Source: Flaccisagitta enflata (lineage: Eukaryota > Chaetognatha > Sagittoidea > Aphragmophora). Taken from it: a stretch of 64,000 nt of DNA. The position numbers and the translations under genes are program-made. The stretch lies in the NCBI GenBank assembly GCA_965153355.1, contig OZ231127.1, forward strand, positions 53,692,001 to 53,756,000, read 5' to 3'. The notes beneath the pieces were generated by a model. It was not told where the DNA came from. It saw nothing but the letters and a program-made list of their open reading frames with translations, and made no database searches. Below, piece by piece: positions 1 to 15,503 of this stretch (positions are counted from its first letter, which is position 1; each line of letters opens with the position of its first letter).

Positions 1-889
1 AGCGTTTAAAGACAGTGGAAAAAACAGCAGTTAATAGTGAAGTAATATCTAAAGACAGTAGAAAACTTGTCCAATCATTAAGGTTGCCTCCACGTGGAGA
101 GTTCTGGCGCGGAGGAAGGACGTACCAATGTGTCCCTCCTTCCTCTTACCAAAGAGACTCTTTCACTTACATTCATATCAAACACTAAGAATATCAAGAA
201 CAGAACAGGAAACAGACGTTGGACATGGGCTCAAGAGGTGTTTGGTGGTGTGTTGGACAGAACGTCAAACCATTGGCCGTTACAGGTGGTTGGCAATATT
301 TTCTATTGTGATAGTAAGAGTGTGGCTTGTTATGAATGATGATAATAATGAAACATATAAGGGTTATCTTTGCTTTAGGAGATAATATGCTTCTGTTCTA
401 TCCTTGAGCTACTCATATTTCTGAATAATCAGGAGAGCAGTTATGGCGAAAAGAGTGCGAACAGCTTGGAGAAAAAAGCACAGGAAGGAAAAAAGATATG
501 GAACTGGCCTCTTGATTGGAATGTCGGCTTTAAGGTTGGGATTTGGTTGTTGTATTGTTGTTGTTTGCAGATAAATCATACCCAAAAAGTTAATAATTGA
601 GTTGATCTGAACTTACAGTCAGTAAATATTGCATTTATCAGTAATGGGAACATTGCACATATAAGATGGATAGCGAGGAAACTTGGTGTTGGAAGCATGG
701 AGGAAGAGTGCAGACCATCTTCAGATAAATCCGAAAACTGGACAAAGCTGGTGAAAGGGGAGATGCTTCTTATACTTTATAAGATAAATGATACTGAATG
801 ACACCCTATGTCACCTTCTTTTAGCTCCCTATCAAGCCCTTTGCCATAAAGTATAGATGGTTGATCCTATCTGACAATAAATAGTTCTT
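1..889. other. Unassigned sequence, no gene recognised
   Basis: Both strands were read. Short open frames exist (for example 94-339 on the plus strand), but none shows a recognisable domain, and none matches the missing 3' exons of Vangl that could lie in this direction. No clear repeat unit is seen before about 890. Confidence 0.4.
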
Positions 890-3800
890 TCGCAGGGGGG
901 GTATGAAGGAGTTATGAGTTTTGAAACTTTGGGCTGAAATATGGGTTTCAAGGCTTGTCATTAGGCTGGAATCTGGGCCTTGAGGCTAAGATCTGAGTCT
1001 AGAGGCTGGGTTTGGCGTTTGAAGTCTTAGGGCTTCAAGGCTTGAGGTTAAGATTCAGCTGGAGTTTGGGTCTTTGGGTTAGGTTTTGGGTTTTGGACTA
1101 GGTTTTGGGCCAAGAGGCTGAGATTTGAGTCCTGAGACTGGAATTTGGGCCTTGAGGCTGGAATTTGGGCCTTGAAGCTGGGATCTGAGCCTTGAAGTTG
1201 GGATTTTAGCCTCGAGGTTGGGATCTGAGCTATGAGGTGGGAGGGGGAGTATGAAGGAGTTATGAGTCTTGGGGTTTGAATGTGAAACTTTGGGTTGATA
1301 TATGGGTTTCAAGGCTTGTCATTAGGCAGGAAGGACATGGTCAGCAGGCCCCGAAGGACCGGATGATCTATGCTTGACAGGAGATTTGGGACTAGGATTT
1401 GGTTCTAGGTTGAAGGATTTGAGCCTTGAGGCTGGAATCTGGGCCTTGAGGCTGAGATCTGAGTCAAGAGGCTTGGTTTTGGGTTTGAAGTCTTTGGGGG
1501 AGAAGGTATTAGGAATAAGGCTAGAAATTGGGTCTCCAGGTTGAAATTAGGGCTTCATGGCGTGGCCTTCAGGCTAAGAATTAGCTAAAGTTTGGGTCTT
1601 GGGCTTCATGGCTTGGCCTTGAGGCTAAGAATTAGCTGGAGTTTGGGCCTTTGGGTTAGGTATTGGGCTTTTGGACTAGGTTTTAGGCTGAGATTTGAGT
1701 CCTGAGACTGGAATTTGGGCCTTGAGGCTGGTATCTGGACCTTGAGGCTGGGATTTGAGCCTTGAAGTTGGGATTTTAGCCTCGAGGTTGGGATCTGAGC
1801 CACAAGGTAGGGGGGGGATTTGAGTCTCATGGTAAGGAAGGGCATAGAATAGGGCCACCAAGCTGGGGTTTGAGCCTTGAAGCTGGGGTTTGAATTTCAT
1901 CTTCAAGGATGAGATTTGGACCTGGAGGTTAGAATTTGGGTCTTGAATTTAAGCTTTGAGATTCAAGGCAGAAATTTGGGACTCGAGGCTGAAATTTGGG
2001 CCTGTGGGCTAGGAGTCTTGGGGCTTGAATGTGAAACTTTGGGTTGATATATGGGTTTCAAGGCTTGTCATTAGGCAGGAAGGACATGGTCAGCAGGCCC
2101 CGAAGGACCCGATGACCTATGCTTGACAGGGGATTTGAGACTTGGGACTAGGATTTGATTCTAGGTTGTAGGATTTGAGCCTTGAGGCTGGAATCTGGGC
2201 CTTGAGGCTGAGATCTGAGTCAAGGGGCTTGGGGGAGAAGGTATTAAGAATAAGGCTAGAAATTGGGTCTCCAGGTTGAAATTAGGGCTTCATGGCTTGG
2301 CCTTCAGGCTAAGAATTAGCTAAAGTTTGGGTCTTGGGCTTCATGGCTTGGCCTTGAGGCTAAGAATTAGCTGGAGTTTGGGTCTTTGGGTTAGGTTTTG
2401 GGCTTTTGGACTAGGTTTTGGGCCTAGAGGCTGAGATTTGAGTCCTGAGACTGGAATTTGGGCCTTGAGGCTGGAATCTGGACCTTGAGGCTGGGATCTG
2501 AGCCTTGAAGTTGGGATTTTAGCCTCGAGGTTGGGATCTGAGCCACAAGGTGGGAGGGGGGATTTGAGCCTCATGATAAGGAAGGGCATAGATAGGGCCA
2601 CCAAGCTGGGGTTTGAGCCTTGAAGCTGGGGTTTGAATTTCATCGTCAAGGATGAGATTTGGACCTGGAGGTTAGAATTTGGGTCTTGAATTTAAGCTTT
2701 GAGATTCAAGGCAGAAATTTGGGACGCGAGGCTGAAATTTGGGCCTGTGGGCTAGGAGTCTTGGGGCTTGAATGTGAAACTTTGGGTTGATATATGGGTT
2801 TCAAGGCTTGTCATTAGGCAGGAAGTTCTAAGAGTATCATTTCTGGGTTTCGAGATTCAAGGCGGGGATTTTAGACTCAAAGCTGGGATTTGAGTGTTGA
2901 GGGTGGGATTTGGTCGACAAGGCTAGGAGTTTGGCACCAAGGCTGAAATTTAGACCTGGACCAGGAGACTGAAGTTTGGACCTGGAGGCTGGAAATTGTG
3001 CCTTGAGGCTGGGGTGTATCTATGGAGGCTGGAATTTGAACCAGCAAGCTAAAATCTGGACTTAGAGACTGGGATTGGGATCTCGAGGCTGGGTTTTGGG
3101 TCTTGATGTCTGGGAGGAGATGAAGAAAGAGGAGCATAGAGTTTGATATGGTCAGTGGGCCCCAAAGAACCCAATTACCTATGCTCGAGGCAGGGATTTA
3201 AGCCTTGAGGTTTGGATTTTGGCCTCAAGGTTCAAATTTGGGCCTTGAGGCTGGAATTTAGACTAGGAGGAGGGGGTCTGTATCTGGAGGCTGGAGTTAG
3301 AACCTGGAAGCTCAAATTTGGACTTCGAGACTGGGATTTGGACATCAAAGCTGGGTTTAGGACTGAGGTCTGGGAGGAGATGGAGAAAGATTTGAGCCTT
3401 CAATTTCATGATAGGTCAGCAGGCCCCAAAGGAGCCGATGACCTATGCTTATTTAACCAGTTATGTAAGGTATGGGCTTTGAGGCTGAGATTCGGCCCTC
3501 AAGAGAGGAATTAGTCCTTGAGGCCTTTAACCTGCTTAAAAGAATGGGTTGGGGCCTGGAAGCTGAGATCTGGGACTAAGGACCCCAGAGCTAGAATTTG
3601 GGCATCAAGCCAGGGATTTGTGCCTCAAAGATGGGATTAGGGCTTCAAACATTAGTATTTAGCCCTCAGGGCTTGAATTTAGGCCTCAGGACTACAATTT
3701 GGGCCTCTTGGGTGGAATTTGGGCCTCAGAGCTGGGATTTGAGCCTCAAGGCTGGGATTTGGGCCTCAAGGCTAGAGTTCGGGCCTCATGGTTAGAATTT

Positions 3801-3967
3801 GGGTCTCTGGGATAGAATTTGGGCCTCAAGGTTAGAATTTGGGCCTCAGGACTAGAATTTGGGCCTCTGGGGGGGGGGTACGGACGGAGAAGGAGGAGGA
3901 GGAGAAATTTCTCCTGTGTGAAAGCATAGGTCATCGGCCCCTTCGGGGCCGCTGCCCAAAAACCGTG
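890..3967 (+). repeat. Family B-derived degenerate 20-bp minisatellite with higher-order repeat
   Basis: Roughly 3 kb of degenerate units of about 20 bp, typified by GGCCTTGAGGCTGGGATTTG. A higher-order repeat sits on top of this: the segment containing TATGGGTTTCAAGGCTTGTC recurs near 939, 1300, 2047 and 2791, so the last two intervals are about 745 bp. Family B end-like blocks (GGTCAGCAGGCCCCGAAGG) occur near 1338, 2086, 3150 and 3410. The right border (about 3930-3967) is a canonical family B right end: AGCATAGGTCATCGGCCCC followed by TTCGGGGCCGCTGCCCAAAAA. All open frames in this stretch come from the near-21-bp periodicity and should not be read as genes. Confidence 0.8.
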
Positions 3968-5224
3968 TGCACAATGAACAAAAAGACATTCACCGCATAC
4001 TTCTTCGCTATAGATCTAAATTCTAGACAGCTACCTGATCGGGAAAGCAGCAGATGGCGACACATGGAGACACATTTATTTTATAAATGGCATTCTTTCT
4101 GGCATACATGACACTCGAAAAGTGATTGAAACGTAAGATCGTCTCTCGATTGATCTTCACGTGAGTCCAATGGCTAAAGTCCAATTAAGCCTACTCAGCG
4201 AAAAATCAATTGATATGTCGTCAGAATTAAGGGATGTACGGTACCAAATGAAAAATAATGATACTTATAACTCTTAGCAGGTTCCATGTTGACGTTAAGC
4301 TTTATTTTTTGTGAGTCCGTGGTTGCATTTCCTCATGATGGAATTTGCCAATTAGCATATTAAATTCTATACAAGAAGGTTTCAGTTGGAAAACAGTAAT
4401 TTGTATTGACTATTATTACAACAAGGTGGTCTATCCATTCTTACGAGAATCATGAATGGGAATAGCTTCCCTTAATTTGACAATGAAAGATCTGGTACAT
4501 CTATGATCAGTATCAAGATGGGAAATCCATCGGCTGGTGCATTCATAACAGACTTCTCACCATCACTTGAAAAGTACATTATGAAAAAGAAATAATCTAT
4601 TTTTTCTATGTTTTAGAAATGACTTATTCACATGTCACAAAAAAAAAAAAAAGAATAGATTGAAAACATATTTGTTTTCATGAGAATAGTTAAGTTTTTA
4701 AAATTGATCGTCAAACTTGGCGGATGTTTACGATATAGATCTGGAAATGCTGTTTTTGGTGTCATTGCACTTCCTAAACACAGTGTTCCATCATCTACGC
4801 AAATTGGACACCATGATTTTTCGTCCATCCATGTTTTTTTTTTGTCAACCAGTATCGACTAATTCCTTAAAACATGAAGACCTAGCAGCTCAGTTGAATC
4901 CTTCCTTTCGCAGCTCTGATTGACTTTTCACTTTACATGCTACAAAAGGAAAATGCAGTCAATCTAATTCAATTCAACTCATCTCGATAGGAGGTATTCT
5001 ACACTACTGAGCAAGGGATTCATCTTTGAAACCAAGCAAGAAACTTCAACGCCGAATTGATGATAACTGACTAGAATTAGTTCCTCCATCTTCAGCCATC
5101 AAAACAGCACGAGAAGATTATTCTCGGTACAATTTTAAAAATCCCGATTTGCTTTTATTCTTTATCGTTTGGAATACTGTGCTCTGAAATTGACGAACGA
5201 TTTGTCCTTGGGATTTTGCGGTGA
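3968..5224. other. Intergenic sequence upstream of NPC2
   Basis: Mixed-composition unique-looking DNA. Overlapping short frames at 4628-4923 on both strands have no family I recognise. No repeat element could be delimited. It contains the distal upstream region of NPC2. Confidence 0.35.
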
Positions 5225-5261
5225 GCCAATGGCTATAAATCTTTCACTAGAACTTTATAAA
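5225..5261 (+). promoter_or_regulatory. Candidate core promoter of NPC2
   Basis: A CCAAT box (GCCAAT, 5225-5230) is followed by TATAAA at 5234-5239 and a second TATAAA at 5256-5261. They lie about 100-125 bp upstream of the NPC2 start codon, which would put transcription start near 5265-5295 and leave a short 5' leader. The motifs are seen directly; use as a promoter is inferred. Confidence 0.45.
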
Positions 5262-5358
5262 TGAGAAAACAAAGGCGGACTGCCTTTAGAATTCAACGAC
5301 AATTCACTCAAACACCAACATTTCAATTGTTATTTTTGCGACCTTGAAAGTGGAAAAA

Positions 5359-6275
5359 ATGTACTCATCATGGTTTTTCGTTTGTCTATTCTTCGTCAGT
5401 ACCGAAGCCATTCTTTGGAAAGATTGTGGCTCGAAATTGGGAAAAATAACCAATATTCGTAAGTAGGAATTCAGAAACGAAAATTTTAAGACATATCATG
5501 ATAAGTCTATTCATTTTTTTTTCATTCTTCCCATTAGTTATCCAAAATGATATATCAAAATATCTTCAATATGAATATCAATGATATTTCAGAATTGCAA
5601 GGATGCGTGGATCCCGATGCTAAGTTCTGTACTGTCAAGAAAGGAAGTACCATCATTGCCAATGTGAAAGTGGATGTTAACCCCGGCATCGAACCGATTA
5701 ACAGCGCCACCACGATCATCCACGCCGTCATTGGTGAGTTCAGTAATCACTAATCAGGGGTTCAGTCTTACCAGGAAAATAACTATGTTAAAATTGGCCA
5801 TGATAATAAGCGAATATATGGTTTAAGACCACTTACACGGTAAATTTTACGTCAGCTTTGAGTTGGAAGGAAAAATGGTCAAAGAGGAGTGGCAAGACAG
5901 ATAAAGGGTAATACCCTTAGGGTATCAACGTTCGCTGAAAGAGTATTCAGCATGAGATAGTTTACGATGAGCACTTTTCCAACGAAGCTAAGTCAAGTTG
6001 TTTTGACTGTTTAATTGCGAGACATTCCTCAAATCCTAGTATTCCTTTGTTTAGCCGGAGTCTCAATCCCCTGGTCGCCTCCGAACCCCGAAGCCTGCAA
6101 CAACGGGGGCCTCCAGTGCCCCGTCAAGCCATCCTCAACGACAACCTACTCCATGGGTGTGGATATCAAGTCCTACTATCCTTCCGTCCGCGCCACCATC
6201 AGATGGGAAGTCCAAGACGATGTAACCAAATCAGATCTTATATGCTTCATAGCCCCAGTCATTGTTTCTTCCTGA
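5359..6275 (+). CDS. NPC2: NPC2-like ML-domain sterol-binding protein (3 exons, complete)
   Basis: Exons 5359-5458, 5593-5733 and 6055-6275 join in frame to a 153-residue protein, the usual NPC2 length. Both introns are phase 1 with GT-AG ends (donors GTAAGT and GTGAGT; acceptors TTTCAG and TTTAG). Residues 1-17 form a signal peptide (MYSSWFFVCLFFVSTEA). All six NPC2 cysteines are present: C23, C38, C46, C95, C102 and C144, expected to pair 23-144, 38-46 and 95-102. Family hallmarks are WKDCGS (20-25), GVSIPW (82-87), the YYPS segment (121-124), the RWEVQDD strand (130-136) and the C-terminal PVIVSS. In animals NPC2 is a soluble lysosomal or secreted protein that binds cholesterol in the pocket of its beta-sandwich and hands it to NPC1; arthropods have expanded families, some secreted and linked to lipid or chemical signalling, so the ligand here is uncertain. 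A tempting earlier acceptor at about 5536 gives an in-frame stop and was not used. It is transcribed toward Vangl. Confidence 0.93.
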
Positions 6276-6754
6276 GAATCCTGTCCACTAGCTTCCACCA
6301 AATATCCAACAACTGTTTGTCTAACGAACTTTAGTCGGATAAATGTAACCTTCAGTCGGATAAATGTAGCCTGTAACCATTTATTTCAATTTGGATATGG
6401 TGAGAGATATTGTTCCACTTGTCATATGCAACCTTATATTGACAATGCATTGTTTCTTGATGGGTTCTGAATGTCCTTGTCAATCCTTGTGACATTATTT
6501 TATTTTTTTCTACATTTTGAAATAAGCGAAACCACTATGACTGGAATTCCCAGCCTGGGACTAAACGAAAACATTTTCTGTATTTATTCCATGGGTGGGC
6601 TTCTGAGCAAAACTGTGAATTCATTTATATAGCGCCTCATGAATTGTTAGCTAGTTCTTCAAGGGAAACCAATATCATACAATACATATAATGGCAATGT
6701 CGTTAAAAAGATCGGCATAATTATCCAGTTATATGAATGCGTAAATTTATTCAC
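6276..6754. other. Gap between NPC2 stop and Vangl exon 4 donor
   Basis: It holds the NPC2 3' UTR and the start of a Vangl intron on the other strand. No AATAAA signal is evident on the plus strand. A 19-bp direct duplication (AGTCGGATAAATGTA-type) occurs near 6334-6370. No Vangl exon is recognisable here. Confidence 0.4.
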
Positions 6755-9623
<2,869 letters not shown>

Positions 9624-9863
9624 CGTTGATTTTTCTCTTTTAGAATTGATTGGCTGAGTTTTGATTTTCCCCTGTTTTTCCTATCTTAACTTTACTTTCG
9701 AGATTTCACTTTCACTTTCACGTCATCTTTTATTTGTATTCTCTTTCACGTCGGCGCTTCTTCCCTTTTACAGATGTCTAGACGAGGAGTACTGCGCATG
9801 TGATGGACATGTAATGGACATGTAATCCGTGATTTTTGACATCGAAAGCCTCTCGAGTAAATG

Positions 9864-9865
<2 letters not shown>
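9624..9865 (-). promoter_or_regulatory. Vangl 5' leader and possible promoter
   Basis: Reading the minus strand toward the Vangl ATG at 9623 shows a near-CRE (TGACGTGA, complement of 9718-9725), repeated GAAAGTGAAAGT blocks, an AAATAAAAG TATA-like stretch and AGCCAATCA about 30 bp before the ATG. Motifs are seen; promoter function is inferred. The true start could instead lie in an upstream leader exon. Confidence 0.25.
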
Positions 9866-9962
<97 letters not shown>

Positions 9963-9964
9963 GC
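9866..9964. repeat. (TTG)n microsatellite
   Basis: About 33 TTG units upstream of Vangl. Confidence 0.95.
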
Positions 9965-10283
9965 TCTTTTTGTTCGTTATCAATTTGTTCGCTTTAATTT
10001 CGCAAATTAAGATACCATATCTTTCATTTCCATTTTATCCAAGTCTTTGATTATTATCCTTTTGGGTTTCGTTTGAATCTTTTTAAATTCATTCAATTTG
10101 TTTTGGGATTTTTGTTTGTTTTCATTTCATTTCCTTTTCCCGACTTCTCGTTCCTGAATGGAAAAAAACAGAGACGTAATGAAATTGCCGGGAAAGAAGG
10201 AGACTTGAAAGCAAGGGCAGGTCGGTGTTTATGCGTTAATGGAGAGTGGAGCTAAAAAAATTGAATGAGAGTGAAACGACCAA

Positions 10284-10337
10284 CGGCTAACCTTGCAACG
10301 CGGCTAACCTTGCAACGCGGCTAACCTTGCAGCGCGG
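10284..10337. repeat. 17-bp tandem repeat, three copies
   Basis: CGGCTAACCTTGCAACG at 10284-10300, 10301-10317 and 10318-10334; the third copy has one A-to-G change. Confidence 0.85.
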
Positions 10338-10960
10338 CAAGACTTTATAGTTCGGTTTGCAAGGCGTTGTTATTCCATCTCAGTGTCACAGTTTATCACT
10401 TGGTCGGCACGACGCATGGAGGGCCAAACGAACGGGCAGACGGACAGACAGACTGAGGAAGAGAGTCATAGGCGCGTCGGAAAAAGAACTAAAGCTCAGT
10501 AAAAAAAAGTAACTGGAAGTGAATGAGAACAAACGAATTTTCGCTTCATTAAGATTAAAATCAGATGCAGGGTGTTGCCAGTATTGCAACCAATAAGAAT
10601 GTAAGAACTTATCTTCAACTTTTTTCTCTCGGAGAACCTGCAAAAAAGTTGATGGTCGGTCCGTCGGTACAGCTGTCCGTAACTTAGAGTCTATCAATGA
10701 ATCCCTTTTTTTAAAAAACCAGAAGTTTTTTTTAAAAGAATTTAGAAAAAAAAGCATAAAAAGAAAAAGCGATGAAAACGCCCACAAAAGTTAATGGACG
10801 AGCGCCTATAAACTGAAAGCTCACCCTATCTTCACTTCCATTGTTTATTAACTTCGTCAAGAGAGATCCTTTTTAAGATAAGAAGAAAGAAAAACGACCG
10901 ATATTCATTAAAACGTAACATAATGAAAATCTAAAGGATAATCGGTAGAGAAAGAGAATG
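10338..10960. other. Non-coding, no element delimited
   Basis: AT-rich mixed sequence. Open frames are dominated by homopolymer runs. A family A-like fragment may lie near 10415-10450 (GGGCAGACGGACAGACAGAC), but its ends are not recognisable. Confidence 0.3.
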
Positions 10961-10964
10961 TAGT

Positions 10965-11150
10965 AGAAATGCATAAAGAGAGAAAGAAAGAGAAAGAAAG
11001 AAAAAAAATGAAAAAATGGAAACTGAAAACAGAGAAGAGAAAAAAGAGAAAAGAAAAAAGAAAAAAGGAAAAGGAAAAGGAAAAAAGAAAAAAGAAAAAA
11101 GAAAGAAGAAAAAAAAAAGAAGAAAAGAAAAAAGAACGCGCGACTAAAAA
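10965..11150. repeat. Polypurine A/G-rich tract
   Basis: Almost pure purine plus strand (AGAAAG/AAAAAG/GAAAAG), with Lys/Glu/Arg frames that are not genes. Confidence 0.85.
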
Positions 11151-11292
11151 TCGATAAACAGAGGGAGAAAACAGAAGAGAAGAAGAGAATACTGAGTCTC
11201 AGAAACCAGGGAAAAGGATAGAATGAGTATCTATCAAAAATTTCCTCCAAAAACGAAAAATGGTTTTATTCGTGTCATGGGACATCAGGTCG

Positions 11293-11296
<4 letters not shown>

Positions 11297-11389
<93 letters not shown>
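11297..11389. repeat. (GA)n microsatellite
   Basis: About 46 perfect GA units. Confidence 0.95.
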
Positions 11390-11390
<1 letters not shown>

Positions 11391-13630
11391 ACTTGGCAAA
11401 ATCTATTTATTTTGAAAGTATTTGGGTTTTAATTAAAAGACCTAACACCATGGCCATGACCGTATTTCATGGCGGTTAATGCGATGACGTATGAAGAGAA
11501 ATTAAAAGAGAAAGAGGATAAGAATGATGCGGAAGATAAGGAGGAGGAAGGGAGTAAGAGGAAGAAGAAGTGACTAAGGAAAAAAAAGAGGGTGGGGTAC
11601 CAAAGGGGAAATGAAGATAACAGGGTGTGAACTGCGAAGTCAACAAGTTCATGCATCCCCAACTGGGAAAACCCACTGACAAGCCCTTCACCTTTGATTG
11701 ACTGTTCAAAGTGTGGGAGAGAAAAAGAAGGGGGAAGAGGAGGACAACGTTGATCAGGAGGAGATTAGGACTGGGAAGAGAAGAGTGTGAAAGCTTGGAG
11801 AGGGGGGGATTTAGGAAGGGAGGTGAATTAGGAGAGAGGGATGTAGGGTGGTGGTTGGAGAAAAGAGGAACTCATGAGATAGGAAGAGAGGGAAGTAGGA
11901 AAGAGGGGAGAGAAAAGAGGAGCTCATGATAAGAGGCAGAGAGGAGGGGAGAGAGAAGGGTGTCAAATTGATTTTGCGGGCTGCTGATCCAAAACGCCTA
12001 TAGAAAGAAGGGCTAGCGCTTGAAGTTATACTTCTAGTCACGAGAAACAGTTCTGATTTTGCTCTAATTTCGAATTCAACTACCTGTAAGATATCATCGG
12101 CATTGCCAAACGCTGACCTCTACAGTTCTGGGGGTGGCACCAATGGATAGAGCTTGAAATTCTGCTTTGGATTTCGTCGGAATGATAATAGATTAAAGCA
12201 ACCCTGATTTTTAGTATTGAATTAACTGACATGATGTTTGACACAATTTTCTGTTCTTACATTCAGAGTCAGAGTCCGGGGACATAAAGGTCAACCTAAG
12301 CACAGACAATCAAATTTTTTTTTTAATCTATAGCATTTCATATACATTATGGTCACTCTTTTTTTCATTGATGTTCCCCAATTGGTTTGGAAAATATTTC
12401 ACTTTTCCTTCTAGATCTACTTCCTTACTCGGATGAAGATGTATGTAAGGGTGATTTTTATGGTGCGAATTTCCTTGTCATCATTGCTGTTTAACTATGC
12501 TGTAGTGAGTTACGCACTAGCATCACCTCTCACCAAAACAACTTTTCTATGGCGCTAAATTGCATGACACAGCCTGCTGCTTGCAGTCGGATCCACCTTT
12601 GGTAAAGTGATGAACTGTCTGCGCATCTGTGTATTCGTCCGTCCATTTATTTGTTGATTTTAGCCAGTTTGTCTTTCTTCCCCGATGCGCAATGATACAT
12701 TGGAAGGTTAACTCTGACTTAGAAAAAATGTCAGTGGAGATGAGTTTTAGAATGAAGTCGTACAATAAGTGTTACTTTTTTTCCCCCATCTTTTTATTAA
12801 AAAAGTTTGTAAATCACCAAAACGATTAATGCTAAAGACTTATGGTTTCCACAGTTTTATTCAGCGTCCTCACTTTAGTCAGAATGCCAAAAATCTTTTT
12901 CGAGCGAGCTTTTCAACCCCCTCTGATATCGCCGCCTAGAAGGGCACACGAGTCTTTATCGACGGAAAAGATGCGACGGTGCGAATGTGGGAAAAACTTG
13001 AAAGGTGACAAAATGTCGATCGTGCATGATGAATCTATTATTTCAAAGCTTATTTATATGAAAAAAACTCATGTCATCAGTTGAATCAATGAGAACGTTC
13101 CTCATTCTTTTTGGCTTAGGCTTTGAGGGTTTTGATTATCTCTTCTTTTATGGACTGTCAGCAATTGACATTCTTTCATCCACTTCCGCGTTTTTTTTTT
13201 CACTAGGCCTGGTTAATCTTTTTTTTTTTTGCGCACATCTCATGAAAAAAAGACGGGTGAAAAAAAAAACAACAATAAAAGTGAGGGCGAAAAAAGATTG
13301 ACCGCGTTGCAACAAAAATGTCGAGTTGGCCATCAGTCAAAAATATCGACAAAGCAAAGAGAGCAAATAGGCGTCACAGACTTAGAGAGCCGATGATTTG
13401 TTTCTTCTTAGTCCTCTTGTTTTTTGTTTTTCCCCTTTTTTATTGCTTTTTCTTTTCTCACTCTCCCTCATTTCTCTTTCGTCTTTTTTTGTTATTTGCA
13501 TTTTTGCTCACAATGAAAAAAATATGAAAATGAAGGTGATCAGGCAGAAATTGATTTTCAGCTATTCCCGACAATTCTCACGCAAATAAAGAGCATTTCA
13601 AGGCCCAACACAAGTCAAAACTAACAGCAA
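11390..13630. other. Intergenic, no confident gene
   Basis: It contains a purine-rich stretch (11500-11960) and several 60-80-residue frames, such as 12842-13084, without recognisable domains. No transposon ends or RNA genes are seen. Confidence 0.3.

Positions 13631-13631
<1 letters not shown>

Positions 13632-13684
<53 letters not shown>
13632..13684. repeat. (CT)n microsatellite
   Basis: About 26 CT units. Confidence 0.95.
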
Positions 13685-13687
<3 letters not shown>

Positions 13688-14426
13688 ACCCTTTATTTGT
13701 GCTGAGACCAAGTAGGAAGGGACTTCCGTCATAAAAAATGTTAAACAAATTTTATTGAACCAAAAGTCGACATCTAAAATGGAGTCAGGATCCAAATTAG
13801 TTCACGGTACAAAAGGAGTTGGAAAGACTCCCCCTTTTTTTCTCTCCCTTCTTATTTTCTTGTGAATCTTGTTTGAATATATACTCCCTGGGCAGTCAGC
13901 AGACAAAATAGAGTGTGTGAAATAATTAGGTCAAAAGAAATATTTTCAATCAATTAAAATATCCACTACTTAAGTATACTTCTCCATCTGCGTTTTTTCT
14001 TCATTCTTTTGTACAGTATTTCATCTCTGTTTTTTTTTATAGAATAACGAAAGAATTATTCCCTAACCAATAGAAGCCTGCTTCTCACAATGAAGAGAGA
14101 TCCACTTTATAATGAATGCAGATTACCATGCTCTTTCTGCATGATTTCATCCTCTTCCTATTATAGCAGAAGAAATTCATTTTTCCTTTGATATCCTTTT
14201 CAGTAAGACCATGGGTAATCGTTTAACATTTTGCCCACCGACTCCATTTGTTTGTTTAACAAATTCGAATTCTTGTTTAACCTTATTCGCTCTTAGCTTC
14301 ATGTGCATTTTTTATTTGACTCGCTTCACTATGTGTAAGCTCAGTTGGTCGATTCGTTCCATACCATAAAAAAGTGTAACATGTGCATTGTCCAACTCTT
14401 AGCGTTGATTTACAGCTCATGAGAGA

Positions 14427-14593
14427 AGAAACAAGGCCGGATACACGGCCATCAGTTGCGGACGGGTGGGCAGGAGCGGATATGCGTGTTTTCCCACTTT
14501 TTGACTTGTGCTGACGGACCAACGGACCAACGGACCGACGGACCAAAGGACGGACAAAGCCTCTTATAGAGTTGCGTGTCCGCAACTAAAAAG
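14427..14593 (+). mobile_element. Family A element, GTTGCG-ended subfamily
   Basis: It starts ACAAGGCCGGATACACGGCC, has GCGGACGGGTGGGCAGGAGC, a core of CGGACCAACGGACC units, then AAAGCCTCTTATAGAG and the terminal hairpin GTTGCGTGTCCGCAAC plus TAAAAAG. It is preceded by AGAAGAA. Confidence 0.8.
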
Positions 14594-14883
14594 ATTAACT
14601 TTTAATTTCGTTCTTGAAATTTTACTTTTAATTTGCCATCATTTCTTTTGGCTGCGGTTTTGAGAATTCGTTTTCAGGAAAGAGAAAAAAAAAAAAAGGA
14701 CAAACGAACGACAAATGAAAAACAAAAACGAACAACACAAATGGTGGCAATTTGTTGAGCGGCGAGGATCAAGCAGAAAGGATTTGGGTAATTTGTTATT
14801 GGATGAGACAAAGAAAATATCCTAGACGGCGATTTAAAAAGTGGCGTCTGAGGGAAAAAGGAGCAAAAATGGCAGAAAGAAAG

Positions 14884-15298
14884 TGAAGAAGAAGAAGAAG
14901 AAGAAGAAGAAGAAGAAGAAGAAGAAGAAGAAGAAGAAGAAGAAGAAGAAGAAGAAGAAGAAGAAGAAGAAGATGAAGAAGAAGAAGAGGAAGACGAAGA
15001 AGAAGAAGAGGAAGAAGAAGAAAAAGAAGAAGAAGATGAAAAAAAAAAGGGAAGGAAAGAGAAAAAGAAAAAGAAGGAAAAGAAAAAGGAGTGGAAGAAA
15101 ATGAAGAAGAACAAGTAGAAAAAATGAGATAAAAGAAAACGAAGTAGAAGCAAGAGGAGAAGAAGAAGAAGAAGAAGAAGAAGAAGAAGAAGAAGAAGAA
15201 GAAGAAGAAGAAGAAGAAGAAGAAGAAAAAGAAGAAGAAGAAGAAGAAGAAGAAGTAGAAGTAGAAGTAGAAGCAGGAGAAGAAGAAGAAAGGTAAAA
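14884..15298. repeat. (GAA)n polypurine block
   Basis: Two long GAA tracts (14884-14972 and about 15155-15290) joined by degenerate GAA/GAG/AAG sequence. The mirror-repeat polypurine could adopt H-DNA. Poly-Lys, poly-Ser and poly-Phe frames are artefacts. Confidence 0.95.
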
Positions 15299-15387
15299 AT
15301 GATAATGACAAAATTGGAGGAAGTGAAAAGGGATTAAAGAAAAAAAGAAAAGGATTTCGAGGGTTCGAACCCGCCTGAATAATGAGG

Positions 15388-15494
<107 letters not shown>

Positions 15495-15503
15495 AGAAGT
15501 ATG

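Noticed and set aside
4628-4923. Gene at overlapping short frames upstream of NPC2
   Set aside because: Both strands are open with no family match, and neither frame has convincing splice signals.
5537-5592. Earlier acceptor for NPC2 exon 2 (CCCATTAG)
   Set aside because: Joined in phase it meets a TGA before the conserved cysteines. The TTTCAG at 5592 gives the expected alignment.
14674-15311. Long Ser-, Phe-, Leu- and Lys-rich frames
   Set aside because: They come from (GAA)n/(TTC)n microsatellites; no start context, splice sites or unique sequence.
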